DNA of 64,000 nt from NCBI GenBank assembly GCA_934130935.1, contig CAKOYQ010000005.1:1-64000 (forward strand), in the 5' to 3' direction. Under the pieces are notes generated by a model. The model did not search any database, was not told where the DNA came from, and saw only the letters and a list, made by a program, of their open reading frames with translations. This DNA is from an uncultured Clostridia bacterium. GTDB taxonomy: Bacteria; Bacillota; Clostridia; TANB77; CAG-508. A program made the position numbers and the translations under genes. Of the stretch, positions 37,309-46,624 are shown piece by piece; position 1 is the stretch's first letter; every line of letters begins with the position of its first letter.

Positions 37309-37352
37309 TACATTTTTAAGAAAATTCAAAAAAATAGTTACTACTATTAAAA

Positions 37353-38129
37353 CTAAACTGTAATATACTTTTTTAATGTATCAAACTTACTATCACCAAT
37401 ACCACTCACATTTTTAATATCTTCAATAGATTTAAACTTTCCATTCTCATTTCTATAATTAATAATCTTTAAAGCAGTTGACGGGCCAATTCCAGGCAAA
37501 GTTTCAAGCTCAGTCTGTGTTGCAGTATTAATATTTACAGTCTTTATATTATTAAATCCATTAGACTCAGCTATAGGTTTACTTGATGTACTTTCAAAAA
37601 CATTATCATTTTTTCCATCACCAGAACTCATTGTAATATATTCAAAATTAGAATTTTCTTTTAAATCACTATCATTTGGAATATTAATTTTCATACCATC
37701 CTTTAATACATAAGCTAGATTTACCTTAGAAACATTTGCCTTATTTGTTGTTCCTCCAGCCTTATTTATTGCATCAATAATTCTACTATTTTCACTTAAT
37801 ACAACAACTCCTGGAACTGCAACTTCACCTGTTATATATACATATATTTTATTTTTTAAATCTGAAGCATTTTCATTCTCCTCTCCTACTTCCACACTTT
37901 CACTATCATCTACATTTTCTTCCTCCTCTTGTTTCCCTGCTTTCTCTGCTTCTTTATCCAATAGTAAATCTTTCTCATCATTTGAGTGATTTATTTCCTC
38001 TTCACTAACAATCTCATTGCTATCCACATAATTATAACGTTTAGCGATTTTATTAACCACAAAACACGTTATAATTAAAAATACAATAATAATAAAAATC
38101 ACATATTTATTCTTTAAAAATTTTTTCAT
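37353..38129 (-). CDS. comEA: ComEA family DNA-binding protein
   Basis: 258 residues. An N-terminal membrane anchor (about 8-28), an acidic linker (35-80), a SLBB domain (KIYVYITGEVAVPGVVVLSE, then IDAINKAGGTT), and a C-terminal helix-hairpin-helix pair (VNINTATQTELETLPGIGPS, then IEDIKNVSGIGDSKF). It binds incoming DNA outside the membrane in competence; in Clostridia the gene is widespread even where transformation is unknown. The ATG at 38129 follows AAAGGTGA; the longer start at 38138 lacks spacing. Confidence 0.9.
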   Translation of the reverse strand: MKKFLKNKYVIFIIIVFLIITCFVVNKIAKRYNYVDSNEIVSEEEINHSNDEKDLLLDKEAEKAGKQEEEENVDDSESVEVGEENENASDLKNKIYVYITGEVAVPGVVVLSENSRIIDAINKAGGTTNKANVSKVNLAYVLKDGMKINIPNDSDLKENSNFEYITMSSGDGKNDNVFESTSSKPIAESNGFNNIKTVNINTATQTELETLPGIGPSTALKIINYRNENGKFKSIEDIKNVSGIGDSKFDTLKKYITV

Positions 38130-38234
38130 ACAAATCACCTTTCTTTTAGTTTTTTAAAATAAGTTTCAAAATCCTTGAAATTTATTCCAAAATACGTTAT
38201 TATATTAATACATTAATAAATAAGGAGAATAATA

Positions 38235-39533
38235 ATGAAGCTACAAAAGCAAAAATTAGCAGCTATAATCATAATTGGTATTTTTATAAGTACTTTATGT
38301 TTATATTTGCACCCCAAAATTGTAAATAATGATTTAACTCCAGCAATAGTATCTCATGCAAATGCACCAGATATATCATTTCAGATTTACTCAAAAGGTG
38401 CTATATTAATGGATTCTTCTACTGGAAGAGTATTATATGGAAAAAATCAAAATGAAAAATTATATCCCGCAAGTACTACAAAAATTTTAACAGCAATATT
38501 AGCAATAGAAAAATGTAATTTGACAGATAAAATCACAGCAAGCAATACTGCAATAATGTCAATCCCACTAGGTTACTCAAATGCTGCAATTCAGCCAGAT
38601 GAATCATTAACAGTTCAAGAACTTCTTGACTTATTTTTAATTCATTCAGCTAATGAAATTGGCTACATATTTGCCGAACATATTTCAGGTAATGTGGAAA
38701 ATTTTTCTGCACTAATGAACCAAAAAGCAACTGAAATAGGTTGCAAAAATACACATTTTACAAACCCAAGTGGTATACATGATGCAGAACATTATTCAAC
38801 AGCCTATGATATGGCTCTTATTGCCAGATATTGTATGAAAAATGAGTCCTTTAGAAAAATTGTATCAAAAACTTCATGTACAATTAAATCTACAGATAAA
38901 TATCCTGAAAGATATTTTAAAAATACTAATGATTTAATTAATCCTTCGAGCAAATATTACTATGAAAGTGCTATTGGCATAAAGACTGGATTTACAACAC
39001 AAGCTAAAAATTGCTTGGTTTCTGCAAGCTTAAAAAATGGTATAGAATTAATTACAGTTGTACTAGGTGCAGAAGCAACAGAAGATGGAAAAAGCGGAAG
39101 ATATGTTGATACTTTAAATTTATTTGAATATGGATTTTCTAACTATAAAATTCAGCAAATAGCTACTGCAAATACAGTTATTAAAGAACTTACTATTGAA
39201 AATGCTACAAAAGACACTAAGAATTTATCTTTACTGTTAAAAGATAGTATAACCTGTCTAGCACCAAAAGATTTGGATTTAAATAATTTAAATTATTCTT
39301 TAGAATTAAATGAAAATATATCTGCTCCTATTACAGAAGGCGATACACTCGGAAAAATAGTTTATAATATTGACGGAATTACCTATTCATCAGATTTAAT
39401 TGCTGAACATTCTGTTGAAAAGTTTAATGTATTATTATTGATATCTCAAATTGCACTTGCTATAATTGTATTATTAATCTTAATTAAACTATTTTCTCCA
39501 AAAAAGAAATATAAGAAATATAAAAAATATTAA
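38235..39533 (+). CDS. D-alanyl-D-alanine carboxypeptidase (DacF/PBP5-like)
   Basis: 432 residues, secreted and membrane-anchored. An N-terminal hydrophobic segment is at about 8-27. The serine-protease-like penicillin-binding motifs are SxxK in PASTTKILTAI, SxN in LIHSANEIGY, and KTG in GIKTGFTTQAKN. A C-terminal beta domain and a final membrane helix (about 397-420), followed by a Lys/Tyr tail, complete it. It trims pentapeptides in peptidoglycan; DacF-like forms are often tied to sporulation. AAGGAG precedes the ATG. It is divergent from comEA. Confidence 0.92.
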   Translation: MKLQKQKLAAIIIIGIFISTLCLYLHPKIVNNDLTPAIVSHANAPDISFQIYSKGAILMDSSTGRVLYGKNQNEKLYPASTTKILTAILAIEKCNLTDKITASNTAIMSIPLGYSNAAIQPDESLTVQELLDLFLIHSANEIGYIFAEHISGNVENFSALMNQKATEIGCKNTHFTNPSGIHDAEHYSTAYDMALIARYCMKNESFRKIVSKTSCTIKSTDKYPERYFKNTNDLINPSSKYYYESAIGIKTGFTTQAKNCLVSASLKNGIELITVVLGAEATEDGKSGRYVDTLNLFEYGFSNYKIQQIATANTVIKELTIENATKDTKNLSLLLKDSITCLAPKDLDLNNLNYSLELNENISAPITEGDTLGKIVYNIDGITYSSDLIAEHSVEKFNVLLLISQIALAIIVLLILIKLFSPKKKYKKYKKY

Positions 39534-39536
39534 TAT

Positions 39537-39570
39537 CTATATGGAAGTCTAAATAAAGACTTCCATATTT
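39537..39570. terminator. Terminator between the carboxypeptidase and LCP genes
   Basis: TATATGGAAGTCT-type and AGACTTCCATAT-type arms form a strong stem between the two convergent genes; it may act both ways. Confidence 0.75.
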
Positions 39571-39588
39571 ACTTTATAATTTTTATTT

Positions 39589-40986
39589 TTATTTATAATC
39601 ATTTCCGATTATAATCGTAATGTCTACATCACTTGAACTTACAGAACTAGATGAAATAGTACCAACTCCAAGTATGTCTTTTATATTGTTAATAAATTTT
39701 GTTTCAACATCTGATTTGTTTATTATTGTTGTTTTGGACGTATTAGTTGTTGCAGTAGTTTTTGTAACTTTATATCCTTTAGCAGATAATGCTTTTTTTA
39801 CTTCTGCTAAAGTTGATGTAGATCCTGATCCATTTAGTATTTCTATTTTTATTTTTGAAGCTTCTGTCTTGCTAATGCCATTATTAGATGTGCTATTTGA
39901 ATTTGTATTATTAGATTTACTGCTGTTCGCATTTGAATTGCTACTTGTTGTATTTGTTGAATTATCACTAGCATCTTCACTATTAGAACCTGAACCATAT
40001 AATTCCTCAACTAATTTAGCAGTCTCTGCTTTATCTGCAACAAAGAACCACAATGGATATGATGGTGTTGTTGTTGGTCCATATGAGTTTCCTGGTAATA
40101 CTTCACTCTTAATATTGCTTACATCAATATTAACTGCATATGGCACATAGTCCTTTATTACTGAAATTGATAAATTAGTTTCTACATATTCATATGCAAT
40201 ATCTACAATTTCTTTTACTTTTAATATATTTTTTGCTTGAAGAGTTTGTTTTGCAGTTGCCATCATGAACTCTCTTTGGGTTCTCATCCTTCCGTAATCA
40301 TCTCCCCCATACTCTTCTGGATATGTTCCTAAATACCTTCCTGTCTTCTTGTCTAAATTCCCATGTCTATATCTTAGAAGTTGTTCTGCCTTATCACCAT
40401 TTAAAGTCTGTTGTCCTTCTTTTAAATTAATGTACAAATCTTGAGACGGATCATCATATTTCATATCCATAGGTACATAAAAATCAACTCCACCTACTAC
40501 ATCTACTAATTTTATTAATGCTTGATTATCTATAACCATATAATATTTTATGTTTAAACCAGTTAATTCATTTACTTTTTCTAGGGTTCTTTCTGGACTC
40601 TTTTGATATAATGCATTTATTTTATCACTTCCTGTGCCAGTTTGTGGTTTTTTACCAACAAATGTATCCCTTGGAATTGATAATAATGATGCATTCTGAC
40701 TCTTAGGATCATATGTAGCAACTATTATTGTGTCTGTCAACTTTCCTCCATTATCTGTACTTACTCCCATAAGCAATATTTGTATTTGATCCAGATTTTT
40801 TAATGTTTCTTCATTATGTCCTACAAGTGTTGAAAGTAATCCTTGCAAACCTCCACCATTTTTCTGTGTTCTATATGCTATTCCAACTACTAACATTATT
40901 AATATCAATATTAGTAACAATAATATTCTTTTTAAAGTTCCCGATTTTTTCTTTTTTTCTCTTTTGTTTTTACGCTTTTTAGTCAT
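39589..40986 (-). CDS. LCP (LytR-CpsA-Psr) family protein with LytR C-terminal domain
   Basis: 465 residues. A very basic N-terminus (KKRKNKREKKKKSG), one membrane helix (about 21-40), then the LCP domain: ILLMGVSTDNGGKLTDTIIV, LLSIPRDTFV, and LLRYRHGN (the Arg residues bind the lipid-phosphate donor), then DYGRMRTQREFM. A Ser/Asn-rich linker (about 335-370) leads to a LytR_C domain. LCP enzymes attach teichoic-acid-like polymers to the wall. No close operon partner. Confidence 0.92.
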   Translation of the reverse strand: MTKKRKNKREKKKKSGTLKRILLLLILILIMLVVGIAYRTQKNGGGLQGLLSTLVGHNEETLKNLDQIQILLMGVSTDNGGKLTDTIIVATYDPKSQNASLLSIPRDTFVGKKPQTGTGSDKINALYQKSPERTLEKVNELTGLNIKYYMVIDNQALIKLVDVVGGVDFYVPMDMKYDDPSQDLYINLKEGQQTLNGDKAEQLLRYRHGNLDKKTGRYLGTYPEEYGGDDYGRMRTQREFMMATAKQTLQAKNILKVKEIVDIAYEYVETNLSISVIKDYVPYAVNIDVSNIKSEVLPGNSYGPTTTPSYPLWFFVADKAETAKLVEELYGSGSNSEDASDNSTNTTSSNSNANSSKSNNTNSNSTSNNGISKTEASKIKIEILNGSGSTSTLAEVKKALSAKGYKVTKTTATTNTSKTTIINKSDVETKFINNIKDILGVGTISSSSVSSSDVDITIIIGNDYK

Positions 40987-41085
40987 TTTATCCTCCCAAC
41001 TTCAGTTTTACCATTTAACTATAACAAATTTCTTGGTAGATTTCAACAGTTATTCCATTTTTTTTAAAGTTTTCACAAAAGTTTC

Positions 41086-41130
41086 ACAAAAAACCGACTT
41101 CAATTTGCCACATGTGCAAAAGAAGTCGGT
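41086..41130 (-). terminator. Terminator of the DUF5711-CvpA transcript
   Basis: ACCGACTT at 41093-41100 and AAGTCGGT at 41123-41130 form a stem. On the minus strand it is followed by seven Ts. Confidence 0.8.
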
Positions 41131-41149
41131 ACAAAACCTTTTATTTATA

Positions 41150-41791
41150 TTAGAATAAAATATTAAGCAATAAATTATGTTCATATAAGAACTTTGTTAT
41201 AAATGAATCTGCTATAGCATTTGATATAGTTGCATTTTCTGTTGCAAATATAACAAAAAATAGAATAGCAAGAATTACATATATTATTAATATAGCTTTA
41301 GCAATACCATATAACACTCCACCCACTTCATTGAATTGTTTTATTATAGGCAATGATGTTATAATGTCTGAAACAAATGTTAATAATTGTAAAACTATTC
41401 TTACTATCAAGAAAATACCAAGTAATACCGCTGTATTTACAATCTTAATAGCCATTGTCCCTGCTGTTTCATATACAATCTCATTTTGAGTCTTGTTTAT
41501 AGCATCATCTACATATTTTTCTAAATAATCTAGTATTCCTACATATCTAACTTCACCATTTCCATTTGTGTCAGCTGAAAAATTATTAATGATTGCATTT
41601 TCTATTTTTTCATCTATGTCAGTATTTTTTATTATAATATTTGAAACTGGCTTATATAATATTAATGCCAATATTATTGCAGCTAATACTGCAATTAGCC
41701 CTACAGCTAATTTTACTAATCCTTTTTTATAACATATAAAAATATTTAATACAACTATTGCAACAATTATTACATCCAAAATAATTCCCAT
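41150..41791 (-). CDS. CvpA family membrane protein
   Basis: 213 residues. Membrane helices lie at about 2-20, 27-45, 105-130 and 155-185. The N-terminal pattern LDVIIVAIVVLNIFICYKKG followed by LVKLAVGLIAVLAA is that of the CvpA/colicin V production family, whose exact function is unknown. It is 29 bases downstream of the DUF5711 gene, likely co-transcribed. A GAATGAGGAAT site precedes the ATG. Confidence 0.75.
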   Translation of the reverse strand: MGIILDVIIVAIVVLNIFICYKKGLVKLAVGLIAVLAAIILALILYKPVSNIIIKNTDIDEKIENAIINNFSADTNGNGEVRYVGILDYLEKYVDDAINKTQNEIVYETAGTMAIKIVNTAVLLGIFLIVRIVLQLLTFVSDIITSLPIIKQFNEVGGVLYGIAKAILIIYVILAILFFVIFATENATISNAIADSFITKFLYEHNLLLNILF

Positions 41792-41820
41792 ATATTCCTC
41801 ATTCCTCTCATTCTATTTTA

Positions 41821-43005
41821 TTATAAATTTATAATCTGTATTTTATCTTTATAAACGATTCCAACTAAGGCATCTGTCATAACAATATCATTTATCTCTG
41901 TTTCTGAAATATATTTCTTCAACAATATTCCATTCTTATCAATTATATGTAATTCTGTCCCAAAATTTATTGCAATTTTATTGTCTGATGTTTTTATTGA
42001 TTTTGCAACATTTTTTGTAACATATTGCCTGCTTTTTGATGATATTGTATTTGTTATATTAATATTTGTGTCTGCTGTATATCCCCCAGCTGAAATTTCC
42101 TCAACGAGTACTATTCCATTATTTAATTGAATTGTCGTAAATGTTAATTGCCTATTCTCAAATTCTGCTAATTTCGTACTGGTATTCTCTTGTAGCATTT
42201 CTATCCTGTCATTATACATACATATTAATTTATTTTGTTCTTGATACTCTATATTCATTATTAATTCATCTGTTGGAGCTTCATATTTATAAAGTATTGC
42301 TTCATTAGGATTAGTTTGTGCTAATTCCATTGAAACTACCTGTATTTTTGATTGAATCAATATACCTGATAAATCTACTTCCGCAATGGCTAAATATTTA
42401 CTGTCTTGCGATATAGATACATCAGCAACTCTTGACGATACTAAATTGGTCCTAAACACTTCTTTTCCATTTCTATCAAACACATCTACAATCGACTTAT
42501 AACTTGTATTTGATATAACAATAGAAATATATCCACTTCTACTCACATTTATCTGTGTTATATTTCCTTCTATTTCGCCTCCATATAATTTTTCTTTGCC
42601 ACATATTAGATAAAATTTCTGCCCATTTTCCTCACAAATAGCCATATACCTTCCAGCTGTTGTAAATATTGCTTCATTTATGTCTAATTCCATTGTACTT
42701 ATTTGTGTTCCTAATTTATTGTAAAATTCTAATGTTTTTTTTCTAAATACACATATATATTTTTCATATGCATAGACTTTTGTATTTTCGTCTCCATCTA
42801 ACTCTATACTTTTACAGTCTTCTTGTAATACTTCTTTTCTTAAAACATTTTCGTCACACCATTGCCTAAATTCTAAATTGAAATAATATTCACATATACA
42901 TGTTATCATAGCTATTATTATTAATAATAATAGTACAAATATTATTATCTTTAAAATTCTATCTCTTTTTCGACTCTGTAGCTCTTTATCTAAAAAAGCT
43001 TTCAT
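41821..43005 (-). CDS. DUF5711 family membrane-anchored beta-propeller-like protein
   Basis: 394 residues. A basic N-terminus and one membrane helix (about 18-41) are followed by an outer domain made of repeated four-strand units (for example VYAYEKYICVFRKKTLEFYN and ISQDSKYLAIAEVDLSG), consistent with the DUF5711 propeller-like family. Function is unknown. AAGGAGAAAAT precedes the ATG. It is upstream of and probably co-transcribed with the CvpA-like gene. Confidence 0.7.
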   Translation of the reverse strand: MKAFLDKELQSRKRDRILKIIIFVLLLLIIIAMITCICEYYFNLEFRQWCDENVLRKEVLQEDCKSIELDGDENTKVYAYEKYICVFRKKTLEFYNKLGTQISTMELDINEAIFTTAGRYMAICEENGQKFYLICGKEKLYGGEIEGNITQINVSRSGYISIVISNTSYKSIVDVFDRNGKEVFRTNLVSSRVADVSISQDSKYLAIAEVDLSGILIQSKIQVVSMELAQTNPNEAILYKYEAPTDELIMNIEYQEQNKLICMYNDRIEMLQENTSTKLAEFENRQLTFTTIQLNNGIVLVEEISAGGYTADTNINITNTISSKSRQYVTKNVAKSIKTSDNKIAINFGTELHIIDKNGILLKKYISETEINDIVMTDALVGIVYKDKIQIINL

Positions 43006-43108
43006 TATTTTCTCCTTGTCTTTTGATATCTGCCTATATTATATCATAACACTTATTTTTTGCAATATTTTTTTTAACTTTTTTATACCTAGTATTACTA
43101 TTTAACGA

Positions 43109-43267
43109 GTTGAGTAGGATGAGTGGTTTTTGCAACCTTTGGCGGAATCAGCAGATGAGTTGTATAAAATTAATGAAAGATTTTGTGTATCTAATCTTAA
43201 CACTAATTTTATACAACTCATCTGCTGATTCCGCCAAAGGTTGCAAAAACCACTCATCCTACTCAAC
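43109..43267. repeat. Perfect 64-bp inverted repeat
   Basis: The left arm (43109-43172) and right arm (43204-43267) are exact reverse complements over 64 bases, with a 31-base spacer. The arms are mixed-sequence and not low-complexity (they include GGCGGAATCAGCAGATGAG). The right arm runs over the stop codon and last six bases of the YkvI-like gene. There is no T-run, so it is not an ordinary terminator. The rest of the 43006-43108 gap holds nothing recognisable. Confidence 0.95.
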
Positions 43268-44266
43268 CCATTTAATTAAGCATATTAACTGTATAATACC
43301 TATATATCCAAAAAGAGGATACACAAAATTGACCAATTTTGAAAAGCCAAAATTTGCAATTATTAGACTAGTTATACACATAAATACAACAAGCTGTATA
43401 TAATTGGTTTTATTTTTGCTCGTATTTTGTAAAAAACCTATTCCTATAGAAATTGCAGTTGTAAAAATTGAAGCTAAAATTATAAATGCATAAATCATTT
43501 TATATTTGCTAAAAAAGTTACTTATAACATAAACAACTGGCATCTCCAGTTTTGATATATCAACATCTGCTTTCATTAACAACATATATATCAATATAGA
43601 TATTGTTATCATTATAACACTACACAAAATTGATACATATTTTATATTTTTTTGATCTGTTATTTGCTTTCTTAATGATATTAAAGCTGGAATAAGTAAT
43701 ATTATATTATAACTACAATATGTTATACTGCTTAAAAACCATCCTCTTTTCATTACTGGCAATTCAATCTCTGGGTTTATTGTTAATAAATTTGTTATTC
43801 CTACTAAAACAATAAAAATAATTAATATTGGAACAATATATTCACTTACTCTTAAAACCCCTTTAACACTGGTAAAAAAAACTATAGTTGTTAGAATTGC
43901 TAATATAATATTTCCTATAACTCTATGTATCCCTAATTCCTGTTCAAAATACGCCCCAAAACCTGCTATCATTATATAAAAAGTTACTAATAACAATATA
44001 TTTAATATCATATTTATTATTTTTGTTACTCTCTCATTTTTTATAAAAATTCTTAGAATTTCATCATAACTGTTTATTTCTTTACTACATATTATTTTTA
44101 AACTCTTGTATATCATTAATCCTATTAACCCACAAGTAACAATAATTCCAACTATTCCTATAATTCCATATGAATAAAAAAATGAATAAATTTCTTGTCC
44201 TGAAGCAAAACCTGCTCCTATTAGTGCCCCTATTATTACTAGGGCTATTGAAAATGTTTCTCTCAT
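43259..44266 (-). CDS. YkvI family membrane protein (APC-fold, amino-acid-transporter-like)
   Basis: 335 residues with about ten membrane helices. The N-terminus FSIALVIIGALIGAGFASGQ followed by EIYSFFYSYG is the family hallmark, similar to the first helix of APC-type transporters where the GAGFASG break binds substrate. The substrate is unknown. The ATG at 44266 follows GAGGTG; the longer GTG start at 44272 lies in that site. Its last codons overlap the 64-bp inverted repeat. Confidence 0.8.
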   Translation of the reverse strand: MRETFSIALVIIGALIGAGFASGQEIYSFFYSYGIIGIVGIIVTCGLIGLMIYKSLKIICSKEINSYDEILRIFIKNERVTKIINMILNILLLVTFYIMIAGFGAYFEQELGIHRVIGNIILAILTTIVFFTSVKGVLRVSEYIVPILIIFIVLVGITNLLTINPEIELPVMKRGWFLSSITYCSYNIILLIPALISLRKQITDQKNIKYVSILCSVIMITISILIYMLLMKADVDISKLEMPVVYVISNFFSKYKMIYAFIILASIFTTAISIGIGFLQNTSKNKTNYIQLVVFMCITSLIIANFGFSKLVNFVYPLFGYIGIIQLICLIKWVE

Positions 44267-44359
44267 ATACACCTCTATAGTAAGTATATTACTATAGATT
44301 TAAATTATTCGAAAAAGCTAATAAAGAACTAATTGTAAACATGTTATATTAAAATATTT

Positions 44360-44392
44360 TAAAAGGAAGCTGCCTTTTCAGCACCTTCCTTT
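44360..44392 (-). terminator. Terminator of the Gld-type ABC operon
   Basis: AAGGAAGCTGC and GCACCTTCCTT arms (one mismatch) form a stem. On the minus strand it is followed by TTTTAAAATA. Confidence 0.65.
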
Positions 44393-44424
44393 CAAGGTTA
44401 ATAACCATTATTTTTATTAATTAT

Positions 44425-45924
44425 TTATCTTTTTCTTTTTCTATAAACCCCTACCACTATTCCAACAAGTATAATAAGCATAGGTACAACAAATATTATT
44501 GTTTTTATAATAACATCTTGTTGATCTGTAACTGTATAAGGTTGAGTATCATCTTTTTTTCTTGCAGCAATAGTATCTGTTCTTTCTGTTAAATGTGAAA
44601 TTGAATTCAATATAATATCTTTATTATTATATAAATTAACTGCATTTGTAGTATATTGTGCATATTGTACAGGCAAATCTGAAGCAAATAATTCATTTGA
44701 ATACATTATTAATTGTGAATCTTTATCATCTGATATTTTCTTTGTTATATATGTTCCAATTATAGCAGAACCCTCTGCTTCATCCTTTTCTGTTCTTGAA
44801 GATGAACTTGTAGTAAAATCTTTTCTTATAAATGCTTTGTCTGATGTTTCTGCAATAATTTCATATGTTACTCCTAATTCTTCTAATTTAGCATCGTCGC
44901 TAAGTTCAATCTTTCCTGCATTTATAAGACACATCTGTAATCTCATATCTAACTTGCTCATAAAACTTGCATTTGCATTTTCAATTATAAGATTAGGTGA
45001 ATTTGATAACATTTTACTACCATCTTGTTCAAGCAATGCACCATATCCAAATGTTACTCCATATTGTTCTAGTATTTTATTAAAGTTTGGTGTATCAATA
45101 TCTAGCATATTCTGAGATGTAAGCATTAATATTCTTCCACCATTGTTAATGTAATCTAATATTTTATCTCTTTCTAACTCTGATAAATCTTGTCCTAATG
45201 TTGTAATTACTAAACAAGAACAATCTTCAGGAATCTCACCTTTTGTTAATATATCTATAGGGTCTACATCATTTGATTCATTTTGTAACTCTGAGATAAT
45301 TAATGATAATGCTTGTTCTGCATTATAATATGATTTCCCTGTAAGTACATAAACATGTGGTTTTTTGTCTATTGTTACTTCTACAATAGCATTTGTGATA
45401 GACTCTTCTGTTTTATCAATGTAGCTTCCTGTTGTATAATCTATTGTAGTTAAATCATCTAACTCCAATGTTTTTTCTTTTTCTCCTGATTTTACAACAA
45501 TTAAACTATCTGTTCCTTTTATATTGTATTTTGTTTGCAAGTCTACTCTTGATGATAAATCTGTTATTTCTTCAACATTTATTTTTTTACTTATAGCTGG
45601 ATATTTATTTGCATATTCTATTACATAGTTAACATCTTTCATATTTATTAATTGAATTGTTATATCTTTATCTAAATTTGCCATCTTACTTTTTGTTTCA
45701 TCAGATAAAGAATATAATTTTTTTTCTGTACAATCAATATCTTCTATTTTTAATTTTGATACCCCAAAATTTATTAGCACATAACAAGCTATAACTATAG
45801 CTACAAGAAGAAGTGTTGTTGTACCTTTTATTAGCCATTTATTTTTTATAATCTCAAAAAACTTGTTGTTCTTTTTTTCTTTTTTTATCTTCTTCTCTTT
45901 TCTTTCCTTTTTTTCTTTTTTCAC
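44425..45924 (-). CDS. GldG-like ABC transporter auxiliary protein
   Basis: 499 residues. A very basic N-terminus (Lys/Glu repeats, 1-20), a membrane helix (about 33-55), a large outer domain of the GldG/ABC-type uncharacterised family (YSLSDETKSKMANLDKDITI, then VYVLTGKSYYNAEQALSLI), and a last helix (about 470-490). In Bacteroidetes GldG works with GldA and GldF; in Firmicutes the substrate is unknown. It is third in an operon after the ATPase and permease (16-base gap). Confidence 0.85.
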   Translation of the reverse strand: MKKEKKERKEKKIKKEKKNNKFFEIIKNKWLIKGTTTLLLVAIVIACYVLINFGVSKLKIEDIDCTEKKLYSLSDETKSKMANLDKDITIQLINMKDVNYVIEYANKYPAISKKINVEEITDLSSRVDLQTKYNIKGTDSLIVVKSGEKEKTLELDDLTTIDYTTGSYIDKTEESITNAIVEVTIDKKPHVYVLTGKSYYNAEQALSLIISELQNESNDVDPIDILTKGEIPEDCSCLVITTLGQDLSELERDKILDYINNGGRILMLTSQNMLDIDTPNFNKILEQYGVTFGYGALLEQDGSKMLSNSPNLIIENANASFMSKLDMRLQMCLINAGKIELSDDAKLEELGVTYEIIAETSDKAFIRKDFTTSSSSRTEKDEAEGSAIIGTYITKKISDDKDSQLIMYSNELFASDLPVQYAQYTTNAVNLYNNKDIILNSISHLTERTDTIAARKKDDTQPYTVTDQQDVIIKTIIFVVPMLIILVGIVVGVYRKRKR

Positions 45925-45940
45925 TCTTTCCCTCTCCCAT

Positions 45941-46624
45941 CTATTTAACTAATTTTCTTCTCTGCATTACTATAATAGTAAATGCCATAAACATCAACAT
46001 AAATGTAATAGGTTCTACAACATCAACTATTGAAATTACACCATTTGGGAAATTTTGATAATTATTTATTATTGATATATCTGGTAAACCAATGTCAAGC
46101 TGTGGTATAAATAGTGATACAATTAAAAAAGCTATTGTTAAAATCCCTGCTATTACTTGATTTTCAGTTATACTTGAAGCAAACATTCCTACTGAAATTG
46201 CTGCACCACTAATCAATATAAATCCTAACATTGTTACTAGTAACTCTAATATGCTTGGTTTTCCAAAAAAGCATAGTATTCCAAAATACATAAATGACAT
46301 TAATAATGATATAATAATTACTAGCATTGCTGCAAAAAATTTACCTAATACAACTTTAGTAATTCCCACTGGTGATGTTAATATTAATTGCTCTGTTCCT
46401 GTTTTTCTTTCCTCTGCAAACATTCTCATCGTTAATATTGGTACTGTTATAAGTAATCCCCAAAGTGCTACATAAAAATATAATTCACCTAAGTTTACAC
46501 TTCCTTCTTGTACTGTTGTTTGATAAAAGAATATGCTAAATACAAGAAAAAGTATTCCAATTACTACATATCCTATTGGAGATAAAAAATAGCTCTTTAT
46601 CTCTTTTTTAAATACTGCCCACAT
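45941..46624 (-). CDS. ABC-2 type permease (GldF-like)
   Basis: 227 residues with six membrane helices, ABC-2 type. The N-terminus VFKKEIKSYFLSPIGYVV and the RMFAEERKTGTEQLILTSPV motif after the second helix are typical of GldF/NosY-like permeases. Its ATG overlaps the TAA stop of the ATPase gene (TAATG), which means translational coupling. It forms the membrane pore with the ATPase upstream. Confidence 0.9.
   Translation of the reverse strand: MWAVFKKEIKSYFLSPIGYVVIGILFLVFSIFFYQTTVQEGSVNLGELYFYVALWGLLITVPILTMRMFAEERKTGTEQLILTSPVGITKVVLGKFFAAMLVIIISLLMSFMYFGILCFFGKPSILELLVTMLGFILISGAAISVGMFASSITENQVIAGILTIAFLIVSLFIPQLDIGLPDISIINNYQNFPNGVISIVDVVEPITFMLMFMAFTIIVMQRRKLVK

Noticed and set aside
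39620..40150. A 176-residue + strand ORF
   Set aside because: It is the antisense shadow of the low-complexity linker and LytR_C part of the LCP gene; no RBS and poor composition.
43110..43403. A 97-residue + strand ORF
   Set aside because: It is made of the inverted repeat plus antisense of the YkvI-like gene; no RBS.
44425..45924. Gliding-motility system because of the Gld-type names
   Set aside because: The trio is a common ABC exporter type in Firmicutes; none of the other gliding genes is present.
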